Shown here in pieces: positions 43,441 to 53,989 of a stretch of 64,000 nucleotides of DNA; the stretch's first letter is position 1, and every line of letters starts with the position of its first letter. The stretch is taken from contig JBBBDQ010000192.1 of NCBI GenBank assembly GCA_037127315.1, positions 310,001 to 374,000 on the forward strand, in the 5' to 3' direction. The notes under the pieces were generated by a model. That model searched no databases. It had not been told where the DNA came from and was given only the letters and a program-made list of their open reading frames with translations. Origin of the DNA: Ascarosepion bandense. Taxonomy: Eukaryota; Mollusca; Cephalopoda; Sepiida; Sepiidae. The translations under genes and the position numbers were made by a program.

Positions 43441-44190
43441 TGTCTAGGACAATTTAGCAATCGCAGTCCCCTTTTAATCTTTCAGCTCTGAAGCAGCTCT
43501 TTCATATGTGTGTGGTGATTGGTTAATTTTTAGCCACTCACATATTTTTTTATGTAAACCCAGTTTTTCCCGCGCTTGTTTTTTAGGCCACCCTCTTTCG
43601 TTAAAACCGGCGACTTTCAACACGCTAGTCAGTAGACGACAAGGCCGTTAAACGACTCCACATAAGTCTCTCTACTCAAACCTTCCTTAATGCACACACA
43701 GACACAGGACTTTGTCTTCTGTCTAAACATTTTCAGCAAGAACTTTTGAACTTTGAACTCTTGACCAAAATTTGTGTTACTTACAATTACATTCAAAATA
43801 ATTGTATTCTTCATGTTATTCTTACATAAAAATCTTTCTAACAATTATAACAAACCTTTTCAGCGCAAGAATAAACTTTCTTCATTTAATTGATTTTACT
43901 TTGGTCAACAAACAGTTAAAGGGGAACAACTTTCTCCTCTTACTTTATGTATACTACTATTACATGCTTTGTTTGTTTAATGCTGCATTTTATCGAATAT
44001 ATATTTATTTATTTATATATATTTATATATTTATTTATTTATATATATTTATATATTTATTTATTTATATTTATATATTTATATATATAAATTTATTGGT
44101 TACAAATTGGAGTTGTTGACTTTATTTTTCTTGAACCGTATGTTGGACGAATCATAATATAAATCGTAAAGGACCTAAAAATCCTCTACA
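43441..44190. other. non-coding insert in Gypsy B, LTR-like
   Basis: It separates the RNase H-integrase linker from the integrase head. T-rich, ORF-free sequence with CCAAT/GATTGG-like words near 43520 and a TTTAT-rich microsatellite at its right end. Exact borders and any duplication are not clear. Confidence 0.45.
43994..44098. repeat. (TTTA/TA)n microsatellite
   Basis: Alternating TATTTATT and TATATA words over about 100 bp. Confidence 0.9.
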
Positions 44191-44199
44191 CTTTCACAT

Positions 44200-45840
44200 C
44201 TGAGATCTCATCACGAACATGCATGTATGGCGCAATTGAAGGTGGCATGTTTTTATTGTTTTCTGGCCAAGTTGATGTTTCATACTTCATTAGCATCTGT
44301 AATGTTGGGTCTTTAATTGTATATGTTGAATTTGTGGTCACTCATCGGATATTGTCTCAAAATTATATGGATATATTTATACATTTCTGTATTTGATATC
44401 TCTTGTGTATTGTTTGTTATATATGCGCGTGACAGTGTATCTGCAATTACTGGCTCACGGCTTGGTATATATGATATATATCACTTCAAACTCATATTTC
44501 TGTAGTGCTAATAAAAATCTCTGTATTCTTGGGGGAGCATTTCGTAATTGATTTTTTAAAAAATCTGCCTTAAAGGATTATGATCATTTTCAATAAGAAA
44601 ATGTCTTCCATAAATGAATTGGTGAAATTTATTACAAGCGAATACTATGCTGAGCGTTTCCAATTCAATTGGACATTCAATCGTAATTTTGTTTTGCAGT
44701 AGTTGTCGAACGTGACGCGTATGATACAGGTAACCACGTGTCTCCATGTTTCTGTTGTAACACTGCACTTAGGCCTTTTTTACTTGCATCTGTTGTGAAT
44801 TTTATTTGTTTATTTAGATCATAGAATTGTAGAATTGGTGTACTTGTTATTATTTGTTTCAATTTCTCCATTGCTTCTATCTGAGGTTTGTCGAATGATC
44901 ACTGTGCTTCATTGTGTAGGAGTTCTCTTACTTCAGAGTATTTTGGCATGAACTTGCACAAATAGTTCGTCATTCCTAAAAATCTTTGGATGTCTTTTTT
45001 ATTTTCGGGGAGAGGCATTTGTGTAATAGCCTTTATTTTTAAAGGGTCTGGTTTTATCCCTTCGTGAGTGATTAGGTGACCTAAATATGTCAGTTGCCTT
45101 GTTGCAAATTCGCATTTTGATTTGTTGAGGTCAAACCTGCTTTGCGCAGTTGACTGAACAGTTTTTCAAGTACTTTTTATTTTTTTTTTTTTTGCTCTTC
45201 TAAGGTTTCTGATTCTACTATTATGTCGTCTTGGGAGTTTCTCGTTCCTTTTATACCTTCTTTGATTTTCGCTACTTGAACTTGGAAAACTTTGGACGCA
45301 CTGTGTATCCTGTAAAATAGACGAGTAAAGGAAAAACGACCAAATAGCGAATTGAATGATAATAATTTTGAGCTTTCTTCGTCAATATCCGTTTGATGCG
45401 TCTAATTTTGTCAAGTATTTTGGGTTGTTCATTTCTGTTAATATTTCTTCAACAGCAGATAGCTTAAAATCCTCCCTTCTTATCGCTTTGTTCAGGTCTC
45501 TGGGGTTTAAACATAGTCTTAATATGCCATTTTGCTTCTCCACTATTACGAGGGAATTTACCCAATCTGTTTATTCCTGGATAGGCTGTATTATCCCTAT
45601 TTCTGTCTTTTTTCTAATTCTTTCTTCAATTGGAGTATTCCTTGGAGGATTTACGGCTGGTCTTACATCCGGATTTACTGTAATTGATGTGTACTTGGTA
45701 GTTTGCCTATCTGGCCAAAACAATCTTCGTATTTGTCTATTAAGCCCTGTATATCCATCTTGCTTATTTTGTGTATTCTTTTTATTAATTCTAGTTTTTC
45801 TGATGTTTCCGCATCAATTACTGCATTTGCATTAGTTTAA
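44200..45840 (-). pseudogene. Gypsy B reverse transcriptase and RNase H
   Basis: Broken minus frames. Near 45.6-45.45 kb there is a SLVIVEKQNGILRLCLNPRD segment. A TKLDASNGY-like motif lies near 45.40 kb and SQDDIIVESETLEEQ near 45.2 kb, where family members have Y-x-D-D. Then TYLGHLITHEGIKPDPLKIK and FLGMTNYLCKFMPKYSEV. RNase H follows (44556-44871: FTTDASKKGLSAVLQQKHGD, YASRSTTTAKQNYD, then IENDHNPLRQIF). The tether YIPSREPVIADTLSRAYIT ends near 44.41 kb. Several stops and a degraded stretch near 45.35 kb. Confidence 0.8.
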
Positions 45841-45904
45841 GCTACTATAAAGTGCGAGTTTATTTTTGCATTTTTACTTTGTAAGGTTACGGTGTAGCTA
45901 ACCG

Positions 45905-46222
45905 TTACCGGGATTTTCGTATATCGTTATACGCGGTTAGTTTTACCGACGTTTTGTTTAGTTTAGGCTTAGGCTTTATATTATTATATATTTTTATTAG
46001 TAGTACATTTACTTCTGCACCCGTGTCAATTTTGAAGTCTGTCAATGTCTCATTAACTTTGAGTTTTATTTTCCATTTGTCCGTTTGTAGTGCATTTATG
46101 TTCTTTTTAAGTATCGCGTTCATTTCATATTCCTCGTGGTCTGAACTTTCAGTGTTGCTGGATCTTTGTACAGCTTTTTCTCTTTTGTTCTGCACATCTA
46201 GGAGAAATGTCCTTTTTTCCAC
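45905..46222 (-). pseudogene. Gypsy B aspartic protease
   Basis: Contains FKIDTGAEVNVLLIKIYNNI, the DTGA active-site box of retropepsins, followed by VKLTAYND, the flap region. It is in a different frame from gag and stops at 45905 before the RT block. Confidence 0.8.
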
Positions 46223-46946
46223 ATTTTTTACAATTCTTGTAATATGCAGGACAATTGTTCTTATTGTATGAATTTGAGCAGTAAGTACATTGGTCCACCC
46301 AGTTTTGATTTTTGGCGGGATTTTTGTCTTCCTGTCTCATCTTGTTTTTTATTCGTTTGTTCTTGTTTCTTTCGTGAATCATAGATATATTTTCTGTTTC
46401 CGACGTAGTCATTATTTTTTCATGTTTCTTTGTTTCTTCGGCACTGAGGCCTGCTTGCATTGCTTTTTTTAAGTCTAGGGATGGTTCCCGTAGCATCCTT
46501 TCACGTAGCATGTTATCTTTAACGCCGCATACGAGAATATCCTTTATCAGCCTGTCTGTGAGTTGTTTGAACTCTCATTTATTTGCTTTTTGACGTGATT
46601 CTGTGACATATTCGTCGAATCTTTGGTTTTCTTTTTGTTTACATGTGAGGAATTGGTGTGTTAGAAAAGTTAAATTTTTGCTGGGTTGGCAGTGTGTATC
46701 AAACTTTTCAATCACCGTTTTCAGATCATATTTTTGTTCTTCGTTCTCGAAATTAAATGTGGAATAAACGTTTCTTCCTTTGTCTCCTATACAGGTCAAT
46801 AGAATTGAAGTCTTTTCCTTCTCTGTTTTCATATCTGACTCTGTAACTTGAAGGAATATTTTGAATTGGTTTTTCCATGTTTCCCATTCTTGTCCGAGAT
46901 TATCTGAAGCGAAATTCAATTTCTTTGGATATGATAAAAATTCCAT
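46149..46946 (-). pseudogene. Gypsy B gag
   Basis: Starts MEFLSYPKKLNFASDNLGQE at 46946 with WETWKNQFKIFLQ (typical capsid N-terminus of this lineage). A stop lies near 46575, then the same frame continues 46149-46511. The end has a cysteine array CTYCSNSYNKNNCPAYYKNC and a following CKKCGKKDISPRC. Both correspond to CCHC knuckles that have lost their His (Tyr and Ile at those positions). Confidence 0.8.
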
Positions 46947-47000
46947 GATTCTTTCTTTTTTTTTAGTTGACTTTTGTGAACGTTGTTGGTTCTTGAGTCT

Positions 47001-47012
47001 CTTCTGACACCA
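47001..47012 (-). promoter_or_regulatory. primer-binding site candidate, Gypsy B
   Basis: TGGTGTCAGAAG on the minus strand, about 10 bases inside the 5' LTR end. Confidence 0.55.
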
Positions 47013-47022
47013 TTTTATATAA

Positions 47023-47237
47023 TGTACAAATACATATCAATAAGTTAATAGCACGAATCAACGAGACTCAGACACGTGAGTGCAGATCAGTTATTTTATT
47101 CAGATTGTGTTAGTAGTAACAAACTAGGAGCCTGCTGCTATAAAGCTGGCTGGTGTGGTGGTAGGAGGTTGCAGTATATTTTGTGGAAGTGTAAGATAGT
47201 CCACTTCCTACAAGGGAAAGATAACCCATATCTAACA
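47023..47237 (-). repeat. 5' LTR of Gypsy B
   Basis: 215 bp. Element-strand ends TGTTAGATATGG...TTTGTACA. Partner of 34958-35160, longer by two small indels. Confidence 0.9.
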
Positions 47238-47239
47238 GG

Positions 47240-49300
47240 GATAGCCTTTGTCATCTAACGTTAAGTTTGAGACAAAGATCGAGGCGAAGAGATTCGCCTT
47301 GTCTGTTGAGGATGATATAACCTCAGGCTATTTATAAAAGTGGAACTTTTGGAACTGGCAGTCTGGGAAAATCCGTCGGGGTCCCAACTCCAGTAGATTT
47401 CCGTCCAGTCTGTGTCTAAGGGGTTAAACTTAATGTTGATCAACCTAACCAGCTTGAATGCGAAGGGCTTGCATGATCGGAGTAAGGCGGTCTGCCTGCT
47501 TCGTGATCTCTTGTCCTTCGGAGTAGATGTGGCTGCGATCCAGGAGACACACTTTGTTTGCGAAGTTGATGCTCGTGTGCTGTTTAGCGACTTTGTTGTC
47601 TATTCAGTATACGGGGACTAGCAGGCCAGAGGTGTTTCCTTGTTGGTTAAACGTACCCTGGGAGCGAGGGTGGACCTTGTCCATGTCGGCACGGAGGGTC
47701 GGTTGATTGTGGCCGATTTTACCGTGAAAAGTAGTTCGTTTCGGATCGTTGCGGTTTACGCGCCCAACGACCAGAAAGAGCGTGTCTCGCTTTTCCGTCA
47801 GTTGGAGGCCATTCCTGGTGGATTCTTCGCACCTAGTCTTAAATTAGGAATTGGAATGCCATCCTGGACCCCATGTTAGATAAGAGGTGGGGATCTAGCG
47901 GAAGTTGGGCGATCATAGCCTGGTTGATTTTGACTAGTTCGGTCTCGTCGATAGCTGTTATTGGGAATAGTTGGTGGGAAAGGCTTAAGAATAGCATTAG
48001 TTCTTTCACTGCTCACTATAGCCGTTGACACACCCTAGCTAAGGCTGACAAGGTGAAGATACTTAAGGTTAGATTTTCCTAGGCGGTGGCTGGAGGGATA
48101 CCATAGATAGGATTAGCTAGGCAGGCCCTGGAACGCTGGGCTAGCAAGCGGTACCGGAGTCAGGTAATTAGGCATAGGTTAAACAAGAAGCTGTGAGTAT
48201 GGGCGCAAAATTGCGCAAGGAAGAGATCCGTCAATATGGCCATCGACATATTCGAGAAGTCAAGACCCCGGAAGGGGCGTACTCCGAGGTCGACAGACGA
48301 TATGTGCGAGGCGTTTCGGTGGCATTTCGAGAGACTGGTAAAAACGAGTTTCGCAGCTATTTAGCTAACTTTCTTCGGCTTGCTCAGCGAGGGTGAGATC
48401 ACGGAGGGTGAAGTTCACTTGGCATTGGAGATGGTCGGCAGTGGTAAGTCTCCGGGACTAGATGGCCTACCCTATAAATTGTACTTGAGGCTGTCGCACA
48501 TCTTTATACCGATTTTGACGGTGGTGTTCAACAACTGGTTCCGGCAGGGGTCCATCTCCGATCAGATTTCCAGGAGTGTGATCACGCTGTTGAAAAAGGT
48601 CAAGGGTGTAGGGAGGGACTTAGATGTTTACAAGCCCATAACTTTGCTAAACAGAGAATTAAAGATTTTGGCCAAGATCCTGACGGAGCGTTTGTAGTCA
48701 GTTGCCGAGATTCTATTGGGACCTGAACATATTTGTGCTTTGAGTGGCTGAATAATTCAAAAGAACCTGCATCTGATCCGCATGATTCTAGAGGGTGTAA
48801 GAGACGACGAGCAAGCCGCGTTGATCAATTTAGGAATTTGATAGGGTTGACCATCTGTATCTGGCAGCTGTCATGCAAGCCGCCGGATTCAAAGCCAACT
48901 TTGAATTCAAATGGATCAACCTGCTGTATCGCTCTCCCAGTACTATGGTACAAATAAACGGACGGTGGTCGAGTGCTTTTGCGTTGTTTTGGTCGGTTCG
49001 TCAGAGTTGCCCACTTTATGCTTTGGTGTTGGAGCCTTTCCTTCGTCGGCTCTCCGTGATGTGGCCTTTAGTTGGGGTGGGGCGGATTTGCTCGACTGTT
49101 ATCACACCGATAACAGAAGAAACGGCTGCGCACCATTGTTCTCAAGTGCGCCCTTTCTGGGACTATATCGGTGAGTTGGCTTGCATCGTGATAATGTGTC
49201 GCCTCCGTATTCCGGAGTGAAACGGATGATGTTTTTCACATTGCTGGCTGTAGCACGAATGGTGATTTGGATGACGCATATGGAGAGAATCTTGCTGGCA
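47240..49300 (+). mobile_element. Tx1-like LINE, decayed second copy
   Basis: Begins right after the Gypsy B 5' LTR. From about 47350 it is colinear with 38030-41300 but with large deletions. It has the end of ORF1, endonuclease start (GLHDRSKAVCLLRDLLSFGV, AAIQETHFVCEVDARVL at 47412-47621), LVKRTLGARVDLVHVGTEGR (47640-47879), RT N-terminus (KSPGLDGLPYKLYLRLSHIF at 48380-48697), a broken palm and a short C-terminal piece (AVARMVIWMT near 49250). The YADD region is deleted. Many stops. Confidence 0.85.
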
Positions 49301-49677
49301 AACAATAATGACAGACTGTTTTTGTTTACATGGAAGATTTCAGAGCAACAACACACTCGTGCATACAAGACGCTGGAAGCGAATATCGCACATGACGTTT
49401 ATTATTGTTTGTCCGTAAATTGTTATACTATAATGTAATTGACATCTTTAAAAATGGCTTATGTAAGCCGAAAGCTTAGATTGTATTATCAAAAAAAAAA
49501 ATTATGTATCAATATCGTAATTTTCTTTCTTCATTTAATGATAAGGCTATTAAGCTTATCAGACAATATGAACCAAAAATACATAAAATAACTAGACAAA
49601 ACTTGTCTATATTATTTAATGAAACATGCATCAAATCAATGAAAAAAGAGCTGCCTAATACACACAATATATAATGA
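49301..49677 (+). pseudogene. unidentified retroelement piece
   Basis: Near 49450 a perfect GGCTTA-TG-TAAGCC stem is followed by GAAAGC and an A run, resembling a retroelement 3' end. A 57-codon frame (49504-49677) then reads MYQYRNFLSSFNDKAIKLI and LSILFNETCIKSMKKEL. The LS-I-FNETCIK core recurs in both foldback arms at 12.51 and 13.49 kb. A Penelope-like ORF start is possible but unproven. Confidence 0.35.
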
Positions 49678-50304
49678 AAATAAATTGGATGCCTTTATAA
49701 ATCCATTGATAATAGTTTATTTCGCGGAAAAACCGCTCCTCAGACCAAAATTCTTTACAAAATGAATGGATTAGAAAAGAATCGTCGGGAGACAGGGAAG
49801 AAGGGCGATGGGGTTAGATATACAGTTTTAATCATGAAGTAAGGCTGTTTTTCTATTCCGGGCGATAAGATGTCTTTAGACTGAACTTTTAGTTGACCAT
49901 TTTCAAATACATGAGTAAATTTGGGGATCGTATTTTCACTAGAAGAATTGAATTGTTAGATTTTTATATTAATTCTGACGGTAATAATATCTTCATTTTG
50001 TAAATACTAATCTTTTTGGTTTTATGCCAATAATTTTATTATCACAAATGATAAGAATGTTAAAAAAAAACTTAAATAAAAAGATGATAAGCATTATTAT
50101 TATTATTATTAACGATACCAACAATACTACTTGATAATATTTTTAATAACAATAACAACAACGATAACTAACTAATAAAAATATATTAATAAATATAAAG
50201 TCCTTAACGGGGTATATAGCTTGTATATAACTACGTAAATACTTACATGCGCATACATCCATATTTAGATATATGAAATTAAATTATAAAGGCATTCAAT
50301 TTAT
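49678..50304. other. unassigned AT-rich sequence
   Basis: Short (ATT)n and (ATA)n runs near 50095-50110. No 3' LTR of Gypsy element C is seen here. Confidence 0.4.
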
Positions 50305-51081
50305 TTAATTTCTTGTATCTACATGTGGATTATAGCAAGCAACAGAATTTAATAAATGCTCGTCAATTGCGGAGGCATGAGTCTTCGAACACCCGGATGT
50401 CACCGGCTCATGCCCGTGACATGAGTGATTCTGAAGGAAAGTTAGTGGATTATGGTCAGTATAAATCAGAACAGGATAAACAGTAACATTGAGGTAAAAG
50501 TCAAAATGTTGCGGCGCTGATAACATCGCTAAGCATTCTTTTTCAATAGTAGAATAGTTCTCCTGGTAGGTGTTTAACGTTTTTGAGAAATATCCAATGG
50601 CTCTATCGACACCTTCTTCATCTTGGATTAAGATGCCACCCATTCCGACATCACTGGCATCGATTTTCAATTTAAATTGTTTTGAAAAAACTGGAGTTGC
50701 AAAAGCTGGACCACCAATGAGAGTCGACTTAATTCTGTTGAAAGCCTCATTACAGGTTTCATTCCACTTGTATTTTACATCCTTTTTTAGGAGGTCGGTG
50801 AGAGGATTTGCTATCGATGAGGAATTTTTACAAAGTTTTCTGTAGAATCCAGCCATACCGAGAAATCTCATTAGTTGTTTTTTGTTAGTTGGAATAGGAT
50901 ACTTTAAGATAACATCCACTTTTGCTGTGATAGGCTTAACCTGTCTCTGGCCAACGATATGACCCAAATAATTTATTGTTGCATGACAGAATTCGCTCTT
51001 GTTTAGGTTCACAGATATGTTTGCTTCTTTCAGCTGAAGAACTAATTGTTTGATGATGTTTACATGTTCGTCCCAAATCAT
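50305..51081 (-). pseudogene. Gypsy C RT thumb/connection and RNase H
   Basis: Reads MIWDEHVNIIKQLVLQLKEA, INYLGHIVGQRQVKPITAKV and LMRFLGMAGFYRKLCKNSSS. RNase H follows: FKLKIDASDVGMGGILIQDE (first Asp), YSTIEKECLAMLSAPQHFDF (Glu) and LIYTDHNPLTFLQNHS (Asp). A stop/indel near 51082 separates it from the palm, and the C-terminal tail after the H-N-P-L box looks abnormal. The element stops at 50305 with no LTR following. Confidence 0.88.
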
Positions 51082-51760
51082 GCTTTACACAATTATATCA
51101 TCTATGTAGACCTCACACCCTGAATTTTATGCAGAAGGGAATGCATCATCCTTTGAAATGTTGCCGGCGCATTTTTCATTCCGAACACCATAACTTTATA
51201 TTGGTATAAGCCATCCGGAGTGACAAATGCTGAAATTTCTTTGTCATTGTCAGTAAGACCCTTTCATTAAATCGAATTTACTGACATATTTCGCCTTGCC
51301 GATGTTGTCAATGCAGTCATCAATTCTAGGAATTGGAAAAGAATCACTTTTGGTTACTGCATTTACTTTTCGAAAGTCTGTTACAAATCGGTAGGTTCCA
51401 TCAGGTTTTGGCACAAGAATACAAGGAGAACTCCATTGACTGTTGCTTGGTTCAATGATGTCATTATCCAGCATATATTGATCTCTGCTCTCAATTGCTG
51501 AAGCTTGATTGGATTTACCCGGTAAAAATGTTGATGGGTTTTACATTTTCAACTACAACATCATGTACGGCAACTATTGTTTTTCTAGGAACATCAGGAA
51601 AAATATTTTTGAAACAAACAATAAATTTATTTTTCTTTTCTCATTTGATAAATGTTCAAATTTTACATTTAAATTAGGATTTCCGAGTTTTTTAAATGAC
51701 TACTCTGACCCATGTCCTTCTCCCTAATAACTGTATCTTTATTATTGCTTAAATGATCTT
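51082..51760 (-). pseudogene. Gypsy C RT N-terminal part
   Basis: 51250-51474 reads MLDNDIIEPSNSQWSSPCIL, VPKPDGTYRFVTDFRKVNAV and DDCIDNIGKAKYVSKFDLMK, the fingers and motif A (catalytic Asp in KFDLMKG). The stretch before it (51.5-51.74 kb) has VVVENVKPIN and the linker typical of this element class in broken frames. 51.08-51.25 kb encodes the motif B and YxDD region, badly interrupted. Confidence 0.85.
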
Positions 51761-51841
51761 CAAATTGATTTGTATTATTAATGTTTATAAAGGTTGAAAC
51801 TGGTTTAATATTAGTTATATAATTTCTGCTCAGCTGAAGTT

Positions 51842-52085
51842 CATGGAATATTCAATAAGGAAGGAGGGCTTGGAGAACCTGATACTAACAGGCCAGATAG
51901 AGAGAAAAAGAGACAGGGGAAAGCAACGGATAACATATTTGAAGGACCTAATCAGGTGGATGACGGAATGAGGATTGCATGGTGTAACAGGAGAAGGCGT
52001 GCTCAAAGCCACCAGGGATAGGGAAACGTGGAAAGCCACGATCGCCTACGTCCTGAAGGGACAGGGCACATAGAAGAAGAAGAAT
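51842..52085 (+). mobile_element. 5'-truncated RTE-like LINE 3' end
   Basis: Matches the 3' end of the LINE at 13575-16830 in the opposite orientation: shared GAGAACCTGATACTAACAGG, CGGATAACATATTTGAAGGA-like and CGTCCTGAAGGGACAGGGCA blocks, closing with AGAAGAAGAA. It sits between the integrase C-terminus and the RT N-terminus of Gypsy C. At the position of the TAG in the longer copy this one has a sense codon. Confidence 0.9.
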
Positions 52086-53400
52086 TTCTATTGATATAAC
52101 TTTTAACATATTAATGTGGCAAATTCTTTTCTTTTACCTTCGATCTGCGGTGTGGATAATATAATTTACATCATTAATTTTCTTTTCTATCTCATAAAGA
52201 CTAAAATATCTTGCTTATAGAGGATGATTAAGAATTGGTAAAACTACTAAAACTTTGTCACCACTTTCAAATTTACGATCTTTACTACTTTTATCGTATC
52301 TAGACTTCATTTTAATTTGGGAGTTTTTAAAAATTTTCTTGTGCTATTTTGAAAGCATTGTATAATTTCTCTTTAAAATTTGATACATAGTCAAAAAGAT
52401 GCATCTCATTTTGTTCAATCAACCATTTTTCTTTTAGAAGTCTTAGATGACCCCTAACCGTATGTCTGAAAACCAATTGAAAAGGACTAAACCCAAGAGT
52501 GTCTTGAACAGCTTCTCTAGCGGCAAACAAAACAAAATAAACCCCTTCGTCCCAATCCTTTTTATATAGATAACAATATTTTCTGAACATAAACTTATCG
52601 TTTGATGAAAACGATCAAGAGCTCCCTGTGATTCGGGGTGATAAACATTGGATTTGTATTGTTTTATAGCCATTTCACCCATTACTTGTTGAAATAAACA
52701 AGACATAAAATTCGAACCTTGATTCGAATTTTATGTCTTGTAAAACAAGGAATCCCGACTAAACAGAAAAATTTAGTTTAAGCCTTAACAATAGTCCTAG
52801 CCTCAATATTTCTTAGAGGGATAGTCTCTGGAAAGCGAGTTGACGTACACATACTTGTAAATTAATATTGGTTTCCTACTTTGTTTTTGGAAGAGGGCCA
52901 CATAATCAACTAGTACTGTACTGAAAGTTTCATCAAATGCTGGAATAGGTTTCAGAGGGGCGAACGGAATCTTTTGATTAGGTTTTCCGACAATCTGGCA
53001 TATGTAGCAAGAGTTACAGAAATTGACGACATCCTGTCTAAGTTTCGACCAGTAAAAATGATTTAATATTTTTGCCCAGCTCTTATTTATTCCTACATGT
53101 CTTGACATTGGAGGAGCATGAGCTATGTTTAGTATTTCTTTATACTTTCGGGACCACTATTTGGCTTATTATCTGCCAATCCCTACTTAAACTGGCATGC
53201 ACTGGGCGCCATTTCCTCATTAAAATGCCATCTCTTATATAAAAACATTCTCGAACTTTTCTTGCTTCTTCTAAAGGGAGTATTTTATTTTTTAAAAGAC
53301 AAAGTTCAGTATCTTTTTCTTGTTCAATAACAAGTTGATTTTTATTTAGATCGTCTTTCATTTTCCCTGTGTCATTTTATGTGGGGAGGTAGTTTATTTA
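52086..53400 (-). pseudogene. Gypsy C integrase
   Basis: Located upstream of RT. 53140-53361 is the pre-integrase region. 52803-53108 has the zinc-binding head (HVGINKSWAKILNHFYWSKL, then C-x2-C in FCNSCYICQIVG) and the first core Asp (TVLVDYVALFQ). The second Asp region at 52700-52800 is wrecked by a local palindrome. 52327-52706 has SNVYHPESQGALDRFHQTIS, where the catalytic Glu position reads Asp, and FAAREAVQDTLGFSPFQLVF. The C-terminal segment near 52.1-52.2 kb contains a KRICHINMLK box. Multiple frameshifts. Confidence 0.85.
52698..52741. repeat. perfect 19-bp inverted repeat, 6-nt loop
   Basis: Arms 52698-52716 (ACAAGACATAAAATTCGAA) and 52723-52741 are exact reverse complements inside the integrase core. 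Confidence 0.95.
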
Positions 53401-53454
53401 TTTTTTTATCCGAATTATTGGTTTGTTCTAAATGATGAGATATAAAGGTTTCAT

Positions 53455-53960
53455 TCAATTGTAACCGATTAGCTGGTTTGCCGAATCTTCCTTTTCTGAA
53501 ATTTGTTTCTTTGCTTTTGCCCAAGTAATAACACAATCAGGGTATAATTCACTGTTTTCTTCGACTTCGAATTCATCGTTTATTTCTATTTTATCACAGA
53601 CAGTTGGTTCTGCTACTACTCTGTCATCTGCTAAGTCGTTGCCTAACACTAAGGAGACCCCTTGATCTGGCAGGGCTGGTCGTACACAGACTCCAACGGG
53701 ATCATTCACCAATTCCGATTTTATATAAATTTTTTGACGGGGAACCTTAATATCACCCAATTCAACATCTTGCAATTAAACGAAATCGCCAGTGAAGGTC
53801 GATTCCGATAGCTGTCGTATGCCTTCTAATAATAAGGTTTGAGACGCACCGGCGTTTCGCAAAATTTGGACAGGCCTAACTTTCTCTAAGTAATTGATGT
53901 AACAAAACCCTGGGATAAAAATGGTTTATAATTTTCCATAGATGTGTGGAGTTCCAGAAC
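53455..53960 (-). pseudogene. Gypsy C protease region
   Basis: Reading begins near 53960 (MENYKPFLSQGFV), then VRPVQILRNAGASQTLLLEG, LQDVELGDIKVPRQKIYIKS, VGVCVRPALPDQGVSLVLGN and DLADDRVVAEP. The layout is that of a Gmr1-type retropepsin in which the active-site box is normally DTGAS. Here it reads NAGAS, so the catalytic Asp is lost. One in-frame stop lies near 53775. Confidence 0.8.
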
Positions 53961-53989
53961 ACTCAGATTAAAAGGGAGATTTTAATGCG

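Larger units (their letters stand above)
34958..47237 (-). mobile_element. Gypsy element B, interrupted by nested insertions
   Basis: Minus-strand Ty3/Gypsy element with similar terminal LTRs (34958-35160 and 47023-47237; TG...CA ends). Gag, protease, RT, RNase H and integrase are in standard order. About 12.3 kb long now, of which about 7.1 kb is a nested solo LTR plus Tx1-like LINE (35805-42911) and about 0.8 kb is another insert (about 43.4-44.2 kb). All domains are decayed. The outer flanks show no clear target duplication. Confidence 0.85.
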
